Source of the DNA: Alcanivorax sp. DG881
GTDB lineage: Bacteria; Pseudomonadota; Gammaproteobacteria; Pseudomonadales; Alcanivoracaceae
Assembly: GCF_000155615.1 (NCBI RefSeq)
Contig: NZ_DS989915.1
Span: 409,415-473,414, forward strand
DNA length: 64,000 bases
Direction of reading: 5' to 3'
Translations under genes and position numbers: made by a program
Notes under the pieces: model-generated
Seen by the model: only the letters and a program-made list of their open reading frames with translations
The model's database searches: none
Told to the model about the DNA's origin: nothing
Shown here: positions 44,839 through 53,682 of the stretch, in pieces
Numbering within the stretch: position 1 is the stretch's first letter
Layout of the letters: every line of letters begins with the position of its first letter

Positions 44839-45822
44839 TTACTCCTGATCAGCGGGCAGGATGGGTGATAGAGAGGTCTGCCCCCACAGCTGCCAGCTTT
44901 GTGGCACCGGCCGGCTATGGGCGGCAAAAAACGCCTTTACAGAATCCATGATGGTCGCGACAGACAGCTGCCGGGTCAGCGCGGTACCAAAAGCGGTCTG
45001 TTCCGGCGTGTGATTCAGTGTGCATTGCAGCGCCACATCAGCCAGCAGCAGCTCATCCTCATGGCGCTGCCAGGCATCACGCAATGGCGCGGCCAGCCAG
45101 CCACACTGTTGAAATTCCAGCGCGTACTGCCCTTCCAGCCACCACAGATAAGCATCATCGCCCAGTGCGCCCAGCAACGCATCATGCTGTTGCCGGTACT
45201 GATCCGTGTCGCCACTGGCGATGGCCCGGCGCAACAACCAGATCATCGGCTGTTCGGATTCAAGCTGATGGGTGGCCGCGATGCGCTCACAGGGTTTGCC
45301 CAGGCACTGGGTCAGCCACAAGGTCAGGGCTGCGGAGCGCCCTTCAGCCAAATTGGCCACCCGAGCCTCGTTTGGCGATTCGCCGAGTGCCTCCAGAAAC
45401 GCCTTGCCACCCTCACTCTGCAACCAGCGCCCTTCTTTCAGCAACGCCGTTAGCCGCAGCCCGGAGCTATAGTCGTACCAATCGGTCAAGGTGTAAGGCG
45501 TAGCCGGGGTGCCTTCCAGGCGGAGAAAGCTGATTCCGCCACCGGGAAAATGCAGCCGTACCCGTGCCGCAAAACGACTGTCGCTTTCATTGAAGCCAGT
45601 GATCGCAAAACGGTCGATGGGCTGCGCCTGTACCCAGGGTTTGATGGTCGACGCCGGTAGCGGCACGATATCCTGGCGCTGTAGCAGCACATCCAGTTGG
45701 CCCTGCGAGAGATCGGCCCGTAATTGGCTCAGGGTGTTACTGGTATCGTCACTGTGCGCAGGCAAAGGCAGCAGCAAAGAGGCAAGCAGAGACAGCGTTG
45801 AGCACCAGCGGAACATGAACAT
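44839..45822 (-). CDS. Secreted protein of unknown function
   Basis: About 327 residues with a signal peptide (ending LLPLPAHS before DDTSN). The remainder is mixed: a beta-rich first half (RFAARVRLHFPGGGISFLRL) and a helical, TPR-like second half with repeated Trp and Leu. Three or four cysteines could make disulfides. I do not recognise a family. The ATG at 45822 or 45816 is favoured over the TTG at 45837, but none has a good ribosome site. It precedes the MerR gene by 4 bp. Confidence 0.7.
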   Translation of the reverse strand: MFMFRWCSTLSLLASLLLPLPAHSDDTSNTLSQLRADLSQGQLDVLLQRQDIVPLPASTIKPWVQAQPIDRFAITGFNESDSRFAARVRLHFPGGGISFLRLEGTPATPYTLTDWYDYSSGLRLTALLKEGRWLQSEGGKAFLEALGESPNEARVANLAEGRSAALTLWLTQCLGKPCERIAATHQLESEQPMIWLLRRAIASGDTDQYRQQHDALLGALGDDAYLWWLEGQYALEFQQCGWLAAPLRDAWQRHEDELLLADVALQCTLNHTPEQTAFGTALTRQLSVATIMDSVKAFFAAHSRPVPQSWQLWGQTSLSPILPADQE

Positions 45823-45877
45823 AAACCGTGAAGACAATGGAGGGAAGACCCTACCACAGGGGACAGCCCGGGCGTGA

Positions 45878-47443
45878 TTAAACCCGAGCCGGATAGCCGG
45901 TAATGCGGCGAATGGAACGATATAACGGCGCCAGCCGGGGATATAACTTGCGGTAGACGTCCCGGTACAGGGCGTCGTAGTGGCGTGCCGGGGCCGCCTC
46001 TGGCAGGAAGGTGTCGCCCGGGCGTGTCATTGCTGCCACCGCAGAGGGATAGTCCGGGTGCAGGCCCAAAGCGACAGCCGCATTGATCGCAGCTCCCAGA
46101 CCGGATGTTTCCGTGGTGTGGGGCCTCACTGCAGGCAAATTGAAGATGTTCGCGGTGATCTGCATGATCGCATCACTTTGCGAGCCACCGCCGGACACGC
46201 GCAGGGAGGTGACCGGAATGCGGTTACGTTTTTCCAGCCGCTCTTTCCCCTCGCGCAGGGCATAGGCAATGCCTTCGATAATCGCCCGGTACATGTGAGC
46301 GCGGGTGTGTACATCGCCAAACCCGATAATGGCCCCCTTGGCCTCTGGACCGGGAATGCGCACGCCCGGGTTCCAGAATGGCTGCAGCATTAACCCCATG
46401 GCGCCCGGCGAAGACTCTTCCAGCAAGGCTTCAAAGAGCGTTTCCGGTGCCACGCCAAGTGTCTCGGCCTGCTGCACTTCCTGTTGCCCGAATTCGCGTT
46501 TGAACCAGTTGACCATCCAGTAACCGCGCTGAACGATGATTTCGGAATTATAGCGATCGGGCACGGCGGCACCGTAGGCCGGGACAAAGGTGATCGGCTC
46601 CACGTAGCGCGCGTTGCAGGTGTTGAACGTGGCGGTGGTACCGTAACTCAGGTTGCCGATTTCCGGGGTGAACGCGCCCGCCCCCAGCACTTCGCAAGCT
46701 TTGTCGGCGCCGCAGGCAATCAGGGGCAGCCCCTCGGGGATGCCTGTGGCCTGGCTGGCCTGTTCGGTGATCGCCCCCAGTGGTTTGCCGGGCACCACCA
46801 GCTCCGGCAACTGTTCACGCTGAACCCGCAAGGCCTGCCATTTAAGGTCATGGGCCGGCGCCCAGCAGCGCCCTTTGTAATCGAAAGGAATGTAGCCCAC
46901 CTGCGACGCAGTGCAGTCACGCAGCTGGCCGGTAAGCTGATAGGTCAGGTAGCCCGACAGCAGCAAAAAGTGTCGGGTTTTCTGCCACAGCGCAGGCTCA
47001 TCCACGGCCAGCCAGTTGCATTCGGCCTTGGCCTGGAACTGCCGCAGGGTTTCCCCCTGCCCCATCACTGTCACCGGGGCGGCCAGCCACCAGGGCAGCC
47101 GGGGGATGGAATCCGTGCGACGCTGGTCCAGCCAGATAATCGCCGGGCGCATCGGTTGCTTGTGTTCATTAAGACACACCACCGAAGCCCGCTGCGTGGT
47201 CAGTGCCACCGCTTTAACCTGATGTTTGAGTGCGCCGTGCTGCTCCCATAGCCCCTGGCAAGCGAGTCCGAGCTGTTCCCAGAAATAGCTGGCATGTTGT
47301 TCTGCCTGGCCCGGCTCGTGGGAGAAATAAGGCTCGATATGCTGCTGGTAACGGGCGATCAGCTCGCCGTCGCGATTGAATAGCATGGCACGCACGCTTT
47401 GCGTGCCCTGATCCAGCGCCAGTACCAGCGGCTCATCCATCAT
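45878..47443 (-). CDS. FGGY-family carbohydrate (glycerol-like) kinase
   Basis: 521 residues. LVLALDQGTQSVRAMLFN (phosphate 1), IIWLDQRRTDSIPRLPW, a Gly-rich adenosine motif (RVSGGGSQSDAIMQITANIF, near residue 410) and ETSGLGAAINAAVALG define FGGY kinases. Its place directly after glpD suggests glycerol, dihydroxyacetone or an alkylglycerol as substrate, but it differs enough from GlpK that this is inference. ATGA overlap with the glpD-like stop. Confidence 0.87.
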   Translation of the reverse strand: MMDEPLVLALDQGTQSVRAMLFNRDGELIARYQQHIEPYFSHEPGQAEQHASYFWEQLGLACQGLWEQHGALKHQVKAVALTTQRASVVCLNEHKQPMRPAIIWLDQRRTDSIPRLPWWLAAPVTVMGQGETLRQFQAKAECNWLAVDEPALWQKTRHFLLLSGYLTYQLTGQLRDCTASQVGYIPFDYKGRCWAPAHDLKWQALRVQREQLPELVVPGKPLGAITEQASQATGIPEGLPLIACGADKACEVLGAGAFTPEIGNLSYGTTATFNTCNARYVEPITFVPAYGAAVPDRYNSEIIVQRGYWMVNWFKREFGQQEVQQAETLGVAPETLFEALLEESSPGAMGLMLQPFWNPGVRIPGPEAKGAIIGFGDVHTRAHMYRAIIEGIAYALREGKERLEKRNRIPVTSLRVSGGGSQSDAIMQITANIFNLPAVRPHTTETSGLGAAINAAVALGLHPDYPSAVAAMTRPGDTFLPEAAPARHYDALYRDVYRKLYPRLAPLYRSIRRITGYPARV

Positions 47444-49002
47444 CCTGCCTGCTTCTCCCGGATCTCGGCCGAAACGTTCGGCTCAGCAGCGGCACCAGCA
47501 GGTGTGGGCACGCCATAGTAGCGCTGATGAATCTGCCGGTAGCGGATCAGCTCCTTGTCCCAGCGGGTGTCATCCCAGCCCAGGGCCTGCTGGATTTGCG
47601 CACGCAATGTCGCCAGCACCGCGATCCCTGCGGCGGGCTTAAGCAGCCCAAGGCGGGTGCGACGCAACATCAGATCATCCAGATGCACCACCGATTCATG
47701 GGCCAGAATCCACTCAATAAAGGCTGGATTCGTCTGGTCTGCATGCAGAAACGCCTCCACCGCTTCGGGGGCATTCTCGATGGGCTCAAAACCCCGCGCT
47801 TTGCTTTTCTGGCTGCGCCGGTGCTCTTTATCGTCAATCAAACCGGTGGCCAACAGCGCATCCAGTGCAATCAACCGAAAGGTAGTGAGCTTGCCGCCGC
47901 TGACGGTGACAATGCCATTCTCCCCCCAAACCGCATGGTCCCGACGCTCCTTGGACGGATCCACACCCTTGCCTGAGGCGATAACCGGGCGCACGCCAGC
48001 GATGGTCGAATAGATGTGTTCACGGGTTACGTTTCGGCCGGGGAACTGGGTATTGATCAGCTTGAGCAGGTAGACCACCTCCCGATCACTGGCCGCGGCC
48101 TCAATATCCATGTCCTGGGGGTGATCCAGGTCCGTGGTGCCCACACAGGTCACCCCTTCCCAGGGAAAGACAAACACCGGCCGGCCATCCTCGGGATGCA
48201 TCACCGTAAGGCAATCGTTGACCGGTAATACGGCGGGGTCGATAAACAGGTGGCTGCCACGCAATGGCCGCACCCTGGCCTCGGTACCGGAAAAACGATC
48301 CGCCCAGGCCCCGGTGGCACTCACCACCGCAGTCGCCTTGAGGGTGGACAGTTCACCACTGACCCGGTCTTCAACAGTAACAGAGAAGCCCTGTTCCCCC
48401 TTTTCGCTCCGCTCTGCCTGAACGACACGAGCGTAATTCTGTGCCACCCCGCCATGGCGCGCGCCCTCCAGCAGCGTGCGCATGACCAGGCGGCAATCGT
48501 CGGTGAGTGCGTCGGTATAGCACATGGCCCCGGTGAGATCCTGATCCCGCAGCCCGGGCACCCGCTCTAACAATTGCGCCCGGTTGAGGTAACGGTGGTC
48601 GCGAATACCGGCCAGAAAATCATACAGCCACAACACCGCCTTCATGGGCCAGCGCCCGGGGAATACCCCCTTGCGCAACGGGAAAAGATAGGTCGCCCGC
48701 TCTACCAGGCCCGGCAACTCATTGAGCAACCGTTCACGCTCCAGCAGGGAATGGCGTGTCAGGGCAATGTCGCCCTGGGCAATGTAGCGCAAGCCGCCGT
48801 GCACCATTTTGGAGGAACGACTGGAGGTACCCCAGGCGAAATCGGTTTGTTCCAGTAGCAACACCCGCTGCCCGCGACGGGCCGCTTCAAGCATGACACC
48901 GGCGCCCGTGATGCCGCCACCGATGACGATCAGGTCCCATTGCGGCTTGCCCTGTGTGGCGGGTGTGGCCAGTTCTGTCAGCGTGCGGCGTTGGCCGAGC
49001 AT
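47440..49002 (-). CDS. glpD: FAD-dependent glycerol-3-phosphate dehydrogenase (GlpD-like)
   Basis: 520 residues. FAD motif GGGITGAG (28-35) after LIVIGG, TDFAWGTSSRSSKMVHGGLRY (read in part), FPWEGVTCVGTTDLDH, and the DAO C-terminal domain with FIEWILAHESVVHLDDLMLRRTRLG read in part. It oxidises sn-glycerol 3-phosphate to DHAP and passes electrons to quinone at the membrane. It sits 39 bp after the alkyl-DHAP-synthase-like gene, so it may supply or remove DHAP for that pathway rather than only for glycerol catabolism. Confidence 0.9.
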   Translation of the reverse strand: MLGQRRTLTELATPATQGKPQWDLIVIGGGITGAGVMLEAARRGQRVLLLEQTDFAWGTSSRSSKMVHGGLRYIAQGDIALTRHSLLERERLLNELPGLVERATYLFPLRKGVFPGRWPMKAVLWLYDFLAGIRDHRYLNRAQLLERVPGLRDQDLTGAMCYTDALTDDCRLVMRTLLEGARHGGVAQNYARVVQAERSEKGEQGFSVTVEDRVSGELSTLKATAVVSATGAWADRFSGTEARVRPLRGSHLFIDPAVLPVNDCLTVMHPEDGRPVFVFPWEGVTCVGTTDLDHPQDMDIEAAASDREVVYLLKLINTQFPGRNVTREHIYSTIAGVRPVIASGKGVDPSKERRDHAVWGENGIVTVSGGKLTTFRLIALDALLATGLIDDKEHRRSQKSKARGFEPIENAPEAVEAFLHADQTNPAFIEWILAHESVVHLDDLMLRRTRLGLLKPAAGIAVLATLRAQIQQALGWDDTRWDKELIRYRQIHQRYYGVPTPAGAAAEPNVSAEIREKQAG

Positions 49003-49041
49003 AAAATTTTTCCTGTTGGTCGTAAGCGAATCGTGCCTGTA

Positions 49042-50634
49042 TCAGTCGTCGATCAAGCAGCCGGGATTCAGGCGATGCTGGGGGTCGAAGTGATCGACCA
49101 GCCGGTTCAGCACCGCCATTCCCTGCTCACCTTTTTCATGGTGCAACCAGGGCGCGTGATCACGACCTACGCCATGCTGGTGACTGATGGTGCCACCGTT
49201 CGCCACAATGGCCTCACAGGCTGCCTGCTTCAGCACCCGCCAGCGAGCCAGCGTGGTTTCGTAACTGTCCGCGCAGCGAAACACGTAAGTGGTATAGATA
49301 CTGGAACCTTGCGAGTACAAATGTGACAGGTGCGTAAAGACATGCACTTGCTCGCCGTCTCCCGCGTTATCACGCACCGCCTGTTCCATGGCAACCATGG
49401 CCGGGGTCACGCGGTTCCAGTCCACGGCGGTTTCAAAGGTATCGACCACATAACCATGCTCCCACAAACCGTGGCGCAGGTACGGTGAGCGGAAACGGGA
49501 CTCTTCCCACTTTTTCCCCAGCAGGGTACCCACCATGACGCCACCAGCCTGACGGATCCGCTTGCGAGCCTGAGCAAGCACGTGACGCGCCTGGGCCTTG
49601 TCGCCGGTTACGCCGAACGTGATCATGCATTTGCCGTCACCACAGCCACGCACATTCAGATAACGATGCAAAATACCGACCAATTTTTCGTGGCCGGCCA
49701 ACATCAGGTGTGTACGGGTTTCTTCTGCATTGGACAGGCGCAGCATGGAAAGCGGTATCTTCGCCTGGGTCATCTGCCGCACCAGCTCTTTGCCGGTATC
49801 CCAGTCGGGGGCGAAGGCCACCTGAAACGTTTCCGTTTCCGGCAAGGGCGTGACCCGCACTTTCACTTCGGTGATCACCCCCATGCGCCCTTCCGAGCCA
49901 AGGATGATTTCCCGCAGGTCAGGCCCAGCTGATGAGGCCGGAATGGTAGGAATCGTCAATGTACCTTTGGGCGTTTCCACTCGACCACCGGCAAACATTT
50001 GCTCGATGCGGCCATAACGCATGGATTGCTGGCCGCTGGAACGACTGGCCACCCAGCCGCCAATGGTGGACAGCTCCCAGGACTGGGGAAAGTGCCCCAG
50101 CATGTAGCCCCGCTCACGGAGCTGCTGCTCGACCTTGGGGCCCGGTGTTCCCGCACCAAACGTGGCGATCTGGCTTTGCGTATCCAGATCCATCAGCTGG
50201 TCCATGGCCGCCAGGCTCAAGGTCAGAACCGGTGCATCGCCATCCGGGGGATTGATATGCCCTGCCACGGACGTGCCGCCGCCATAGGCAATCACGGTAA
50301 TGCCCTGGGCCAGAGCCCAATCGAGCAGTTCGCGAACTTCCTCGCTGCTGGAGGGTGTGGCAACCCCATCCGGGAATCGCTCGAACTCGCCGGAGCGCAT
50401 GGCCAGCCAGTCTGGCAGGCTTTGCCCGCGTGCATGGCGCAGACGGGTTTCCGGGTCTGTCTTCACGCCCGGATGGTCCGGCAACCGGGACGCCGGCACC
50501 TGGGCAATCACGGCTGCCATTTCCGCGTCCGGTAGCGGCTCCGCCCGGCCCAGGCGGGACTGAATAAAGGCCAGCCCTGACGGTTTCAACGGATAGTGAT
50601 TGTTACTGTCACCCCAGCCATTCCAGCGTCGCAT
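49042..50634 (-). CDS. FAD-binding oxidase resembling alkyl-DHAP synthase (AGPS-like)
   Basis: 530 residues, vanillyl-alcohol-oxidase fold. The FAD loop (TVIAYGGGTSVAGHI), GHFPQSWELSTIGGWVASRS and SEGRMGVITEVKVRVTPLPE line up well with eukaryotic AGPS. Near the C-terminus the catalytic His cluster of AGPS is seen as SHQHGVG, with Gln for the middle His. AGPS exchanges the acyl chain of acyl-DHAP for a fatty alcohol to make ether lipid. Alternative: a D-lactate-type dehydrogenase. AAGGAG precedes the ATG at 50634. Confidence 0.82.
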   Translation of the reverse strand: MRRWNGWGDSNNHYPLKPSGLAFIQSRLGRAEPLPDAEMAAVIAQVPASRLPDHPGVKTDPETRLRHARGQSLPDWLAMRSGEFERFPDGVATPSSSEEVRELLDWALAQGITVIAYGGGTSVAGHINPPDGDAPVLTLSLAAMDQLMDLDTQSQIATFGAGTPGPKVEQQLRERGYMLGHFPQSWELSTIGGWVASRSSGQQSMRYGRIEQMFAGGRVETPKGTLTIPTIPASSAGPDLREIILGSEGRMGVITEVKVRVTPLPETETFQVAFAPDWDTGKELVRQMTQAKIPLSMLRLSNAEETRTHLMLAGHEKLVGILHRYLNVRGCGDGKCMITFGVTGDKAQARHVLAQARKRIRQAGGVMVGTLLGKKWEESRFRSPYLRHGLWEHGYVVDTFETAVDWNRVTPAMVAMEQAVRDNAGDGEQVHVFTHLSHLYSQGSSIYTTYVFRCADSYETTLARWRVLKQAACEAIVANGGTISHQHGVGRDHAPWLHHEKGEQGMAVLNRLVDHFDPQHRLNPGCLIDD

Positions 50635-50760
50635 GCATACACTCCTTATTTTTCCCCATAGTAGTCCTGACACGCCGGGCTTTCACTGGCGTGGCAGGAC
50701 ATTGCATGGACTATTTGTGACAAAGGAGGTTTGGGGGGAGCAACAACGGTCAGGGGCAGG

Positions 50761-51579
50761 TCACAGCAACCAGCGGCGCCAGCCTTGCTTGCGAGCCATC
50801 GCGCGCTCCTGATTCAGAGAATCCAGCATGCCGTCAATCGAGGCCGCGACGGTTTCACGCACCGCCCAGCAGGCCTCTGCATCCCCTTCTCTGCCGGCCC
50901 AGGGAGCGGTAGAAATGGGCTCCCCGATCTGGAACCAGAGCGGCTCCGGCTTGGGAATCAGGGTCGGCCCCACGCCCCGGCTCAATGGCATGAACATGTC
51001 CCCGCCACGTAATAGCTTGTCGAGCCGTGGGCGCTTCAGCAAAGTGCGGCCCAGCCAGGATTGCTGGAAATCGTTACCGTCAACCAGTACGCGGTAAGCT
51101 TCGTCACAACCGGCCGAGGCAAACGGAATAATGTGGTAGCCGTGCTCAATGGCCATGCGTGCAAATCCCGTACGTTGCTTCCACACCAGCTTGTGCACTT
51201 CATCCTTGCGCATGGCCACTTCCCGGGCGCCGCCGGGAAAGACCAGCACCGGCTGTCCGGCCTGCATCAGTTGTGTGCAATTGTCAGGATTGCCTTCCAC
51301 TGCCCCCCAGCGTTTCAGCAATGGCCCCCAGCCCGGCACGCGGAAATGCACCCGGTCTCCAAGGGCCCTGGGAAAAACGCCGGTTTGCCGGTACAGCTCC
51401 AGTACGAAAAGCGGGGAATCAATCAGGCCGTACAGGCCATGGTTGCCCACAAACAGCGCCGGGCGCTGTGGGTCTACATTGTCGGCACCCAATAACCGGG
51501 GAGCAAAATAGTGCCGGGACACAGCCAGCAGCCGGTCCATGGTCGCCAGCGATGGTGGAGAAAAATCCTGAATAGCCAA
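50761..51579 (-). CDS. Lysophospholipid/glycerolipid acyltransferase-family protein
   Basis: 272 residues. VGNHGLYGLIDSP carries the catalytic His in an H-x6-D spacing, with FPGGAREV and FHLSGD-like block IV (LWFQIGEPI) following; this matches the membrane MGAT/DGAT-like PlsC subgroup. It probably acylates a glycerolipid, in this context perhaps DHAP or a lyso ether lipid. Start TTG at 51579 has AGGATA 6 nt upstream; ATG at 51540 is the alternative. First gene of the four-gene set with the AGPS-like, GlpD-like and kinase genes. Confidence 0.85.
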   Translation of the reverse strand: MAIQDFSPPSLATMDRLLAVSRHYFAPRLLGADNVDPQRPALFVGNHGLYGLIDSPLFVLELYRQTGVFPRALGDRVHFRVPGWGPLLKRWGAVEGNPDNCTQLMQAGQPVLVFPGGAREVAMRKDEVHKLVWKQRTGFARMAIEHGYHIIPFASAGCDEAYRVLVDGNDFQQSWLGRTLLKRPRLDKLLRGGDMFMPLSRGVGPTLIPKPEPLWFQIGEPISTAPWAGREGDAEACWAVRETVAASIDGMLDSLNQERAMARKQGWRRWLL

Positions 51580-51718
51580 GCGATATCCTGTAATGATTTG
51601 ATCAAATTGGGTGCAGTCGTGACGCCGGCACTTTACCAGCTTTTACACTACCGCTATGGTTCATTCAGGCCTAAACCAGTAAAAAAACCAATATGTTATC
51701 GAATCCCAAGGAGCTTTC

Positions 51719-52384
51719 ATGAAACGATTTGCCGGGTCACTTGCGCTGGCGAGTGCGATTGCCGTTACGGGCTGCAGCACGGTTAATCCCTATACGGGTG
51801 AAAAACAGACCTCCAAAGCCACATCCGGTGCGGCAATTGGTGCGGTAGCGGGTGCCCTGATCGGTATCGCCACCTCAGACAGCGCCAAAGAACGTAAAGA
51901 GCGTGCGCTGGCCGGGGCTGGCATCGGTGCGGTTACCGGTGGTGGTGTGGGCTATTACATGGACGTTCAGGAAGCCAAGCTGCGCCAGAAGCTCGAAGGC
52001 GCCGGTGTTTCCGTTACCCGTGATGGCGAGAACATCATCCTCAACATGCCGGGCAACCTGACCTTTGCCACCGACAGCACCAATGTGAAGTCTTCTTTCG
52101 ATCCAGTGCTGGATGCGGTGTCCGAAGTGCTTAATGAATACAAGTCCACCATGATTCAGGTGGCCGGCCACACAGACAGCACTGGCGGCGACCGTTACAA
52201 CCTGCTGCTGTCCCAGCAACGGGCCCAGGCGGTATCCAACAAGCTGTCTGGCTACGGCGTTGAGCAGGTTCGCCTGGACACCGTGGGCTTTGGTGAAACC
52301 CAGCCGATTGCCAGCAACAATACGGCCAGCGGCCGGGAACAGAACCGTCGCGTGGAACTGACACTGCTGCCTTACACCAAGTAA
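51719..52384 (+). CDS. OmpA-family outer-membrane lipoprotein (YiaD-like)
   Basis: 221 residues. Signal with lipobox AVTGCS gives lipidated C19. A Gly-rich zipper (AAIGAVAGALIGIATS, GAGIGAVTGGGVGYYMD) is followed by an OmpA peptidoglycan-binding domain with AGHTDSTGGDRYNLLLSQ and NRRVELTLLP. It tethers the outer membrane to peptidoglycan. AAGGAG lies 6 nt before the ATG. The upstream gap has the palindrome ATTTGATCAAAT at 51596-51607, and a terminator follows the gene. Confidence 0.93.
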   Translation: MKRFAGSLALASAIAVTGCSTVNPYTGEKQTSKATSGAAIGAVAGALIGIATSDSAKERKERALAGAGIGAVTGGGVGYYMDVQEAKLRQKLEGAGVSVTRDGENIILNMPGNLTFATDSTNVKSSFDPVLDAVSEVLNEYKSTMIQVAGHTDSTGGDRYNLLLSQQRAQAVSNKLSGYGVEQVRLDTVGFGETQPIASNNTASGREQNRRVELTLLPYTK

Positions 52385-52403
52385 GCACAGCAGCGATTCC
52401 CGC

Positions 52404-52436
52404 ATGGCGGCGAGCCTGGCTCGCCGCCATTGTTTT
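52404..52436 (+). terminator. Rho-independent terminator after the OmpA-family gene
   Basis: ATGGCGGCGAGC and GCTCGCCGCCAT form a perfect 12-bp stem with a 3-nt loop, followed by TGTTTT, 20 bp after the stop codon. Confidence 0.85.
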
Positions 52437-52593
52437 ACGCCCTCCCCGTTGTTTTAAGCCCCCGTTTTTTCCACTGCAACTTTTTCCAATACAACCGCAA
52501 CATTTCGAATGTACGCCCGCGCCCTTTTCGCCATGCTCCCCGTTAGCTTCATTTCCCTTCATACTTCACTTCGTAACTACGGGGGCAGGGCCC

Positions 52594-53682
52594 ATGCGAA
52601 CAGGCCAACGCACAACGATGAATGCAGACCAGCAACGGCAGCAAGCTATCAATGAACACCGGTGCATCCCGGGTGATGCCTTTGTGTATGGAGTCGTTAC
52701 AACCGGCATTTTCTGCCTGCCCACCTGCCCTTCGCGTCGTCCACGCAGTGAGAATGTTCGTCTGTTCGATAATGCCAGGGCAGCCCTGCAGAGCGGTTAT
52801 CGTCCCTGTCGTCGCTGTCACCCTCTGGGGGATTCCCCGTCGCCCATCGTGACCACAGTGATTGCCCTGTGCCGCACCATAGACACGGCGGAACACAAAC
52901 CCACACTGGCGGAATTATCCGTGCAATCCGGCTGGAGTCCCTCCCACCTTCAGCGCCAGTTCAAGGCCATTACCGGAATTTCCCCGCATCAATACGGTGT
53001 TGCCGTCCGTCGCCGCCGGGTCCGCCAACAGTTACGCGACGACCAGCCGCTGACCCGCGCCGCACATCACGCCGGCTTTGATTCCAGTAGCCATCTCCAT
53101 GGCTCCGCCGGGCAAACCCTGGGCATGAAACCGGGACAGTATCGTCAGGCAGGCCAGGGCCTGGCGCTACGCGTCGCCATTGCTGACAGCTCACTGGGCG
53201 CCGTGCTGGTGGCAGAAAGCGAAAACGGTATCTGTGCCGTTGCCATGGGCGATGATCCGGATGCCCTGCTGGGCGATTTCGAACAGGAATTCAGCGGTGC
53301 AGAACTGTTACCCGGCAACAAGGCATTCGAGAAGCGTGTCGCCATGGTCATTACGCTGATTGATGCCCCCCTTGGCACACAGACTCCGCTGCCGGATGCC
53401 CTGCCTGTGGATATACGCGGCACAGCTTTTCAAGAACAGGTGTGGGCCGCGCTCCGGGCTATTCCGGCAGGACAAACCCTGTCCTATCAAGCGTTGGCGG
53501 AAACGCTGGGGCGACCCACTGCCGCCCGCGCCGTGGCCAGGGCTTGCGCCAGTAACAGGCTGGCGGTACTGGTGCCCTGCCACCGTATTGTCCGCGCCGA
53601 CGGCGGTCTGTCTGGCTACCGTTGGGGGGTTGAACGCAAGGCCGCCTTGCTCGCCCGGGAACAGGGAAATAAAAAGGCGTGA
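52594..53682 (+). CDS. ada: Ada: bifunctional methyl-phosphotriester/O6-methylguanine DNA methyltransferase and regulator
   Basis: 362 residues. N-terminal zinc Cys set C41, C45, C72, C75 (IFCLPTCPSRRP and PCRRC), an AraC-type helix-turn-helix (QSGWSPSHLQRQFKAITGISP in part), then the AGT domain with the acceptor PCHR (C329). In the family, methylation of the first zinc Cys turns Ada into an activator of its own operon. No clear Ada box was seen upstream. The ATG at 52594 is preceded by GGGGGCAGGG; ATG 52618 is the alternative. Overlaps alkA by GTGA. Confidence 0.93.
   Translation: MRTGQRTTMNADQQRQQAINEHRCIPGDAFVYGVVTTGIFCLPTCPSRRPRSENVRLFDNARAALQSGYRPCRRCHPLGDSPSPIVTTVIALCRTIDTAEHKPTLAELSVQSGWSPSHLQRQFKAITGISPHQYGVAVRRRRVRQQLRDDQPLTRAAHHAGFDSSSHLHGSAGQTLGMKPGQYRQAGQGLALRVAIADSSLGAVLVAESENGICAVAMGDDPDALLGDFEQEFSGAELLPGNKAFEKRVAMVITLIDAPLGTQTPLPDALPVDIRGTAFQEQVWAALRAIPAGQTLSYQALAETLGRPTAARAVARACASNRLAVLVPCHRIVRADGGLSGYRWGVERKAALLAREQGNKKA

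Noticed and set aside
51596..51607. Palindrome ATTTGATCAAAT as a possible FNR site
   Set aside because: The two half-sites lack the four-base spacer of an FNR box, so it does not fit the consensus.
52437..52593. Ada box before the ada gene
   Set aside because: No match to an AAT/AAAGCGCA-like site was found in the upstream region, so no operator is claimed.
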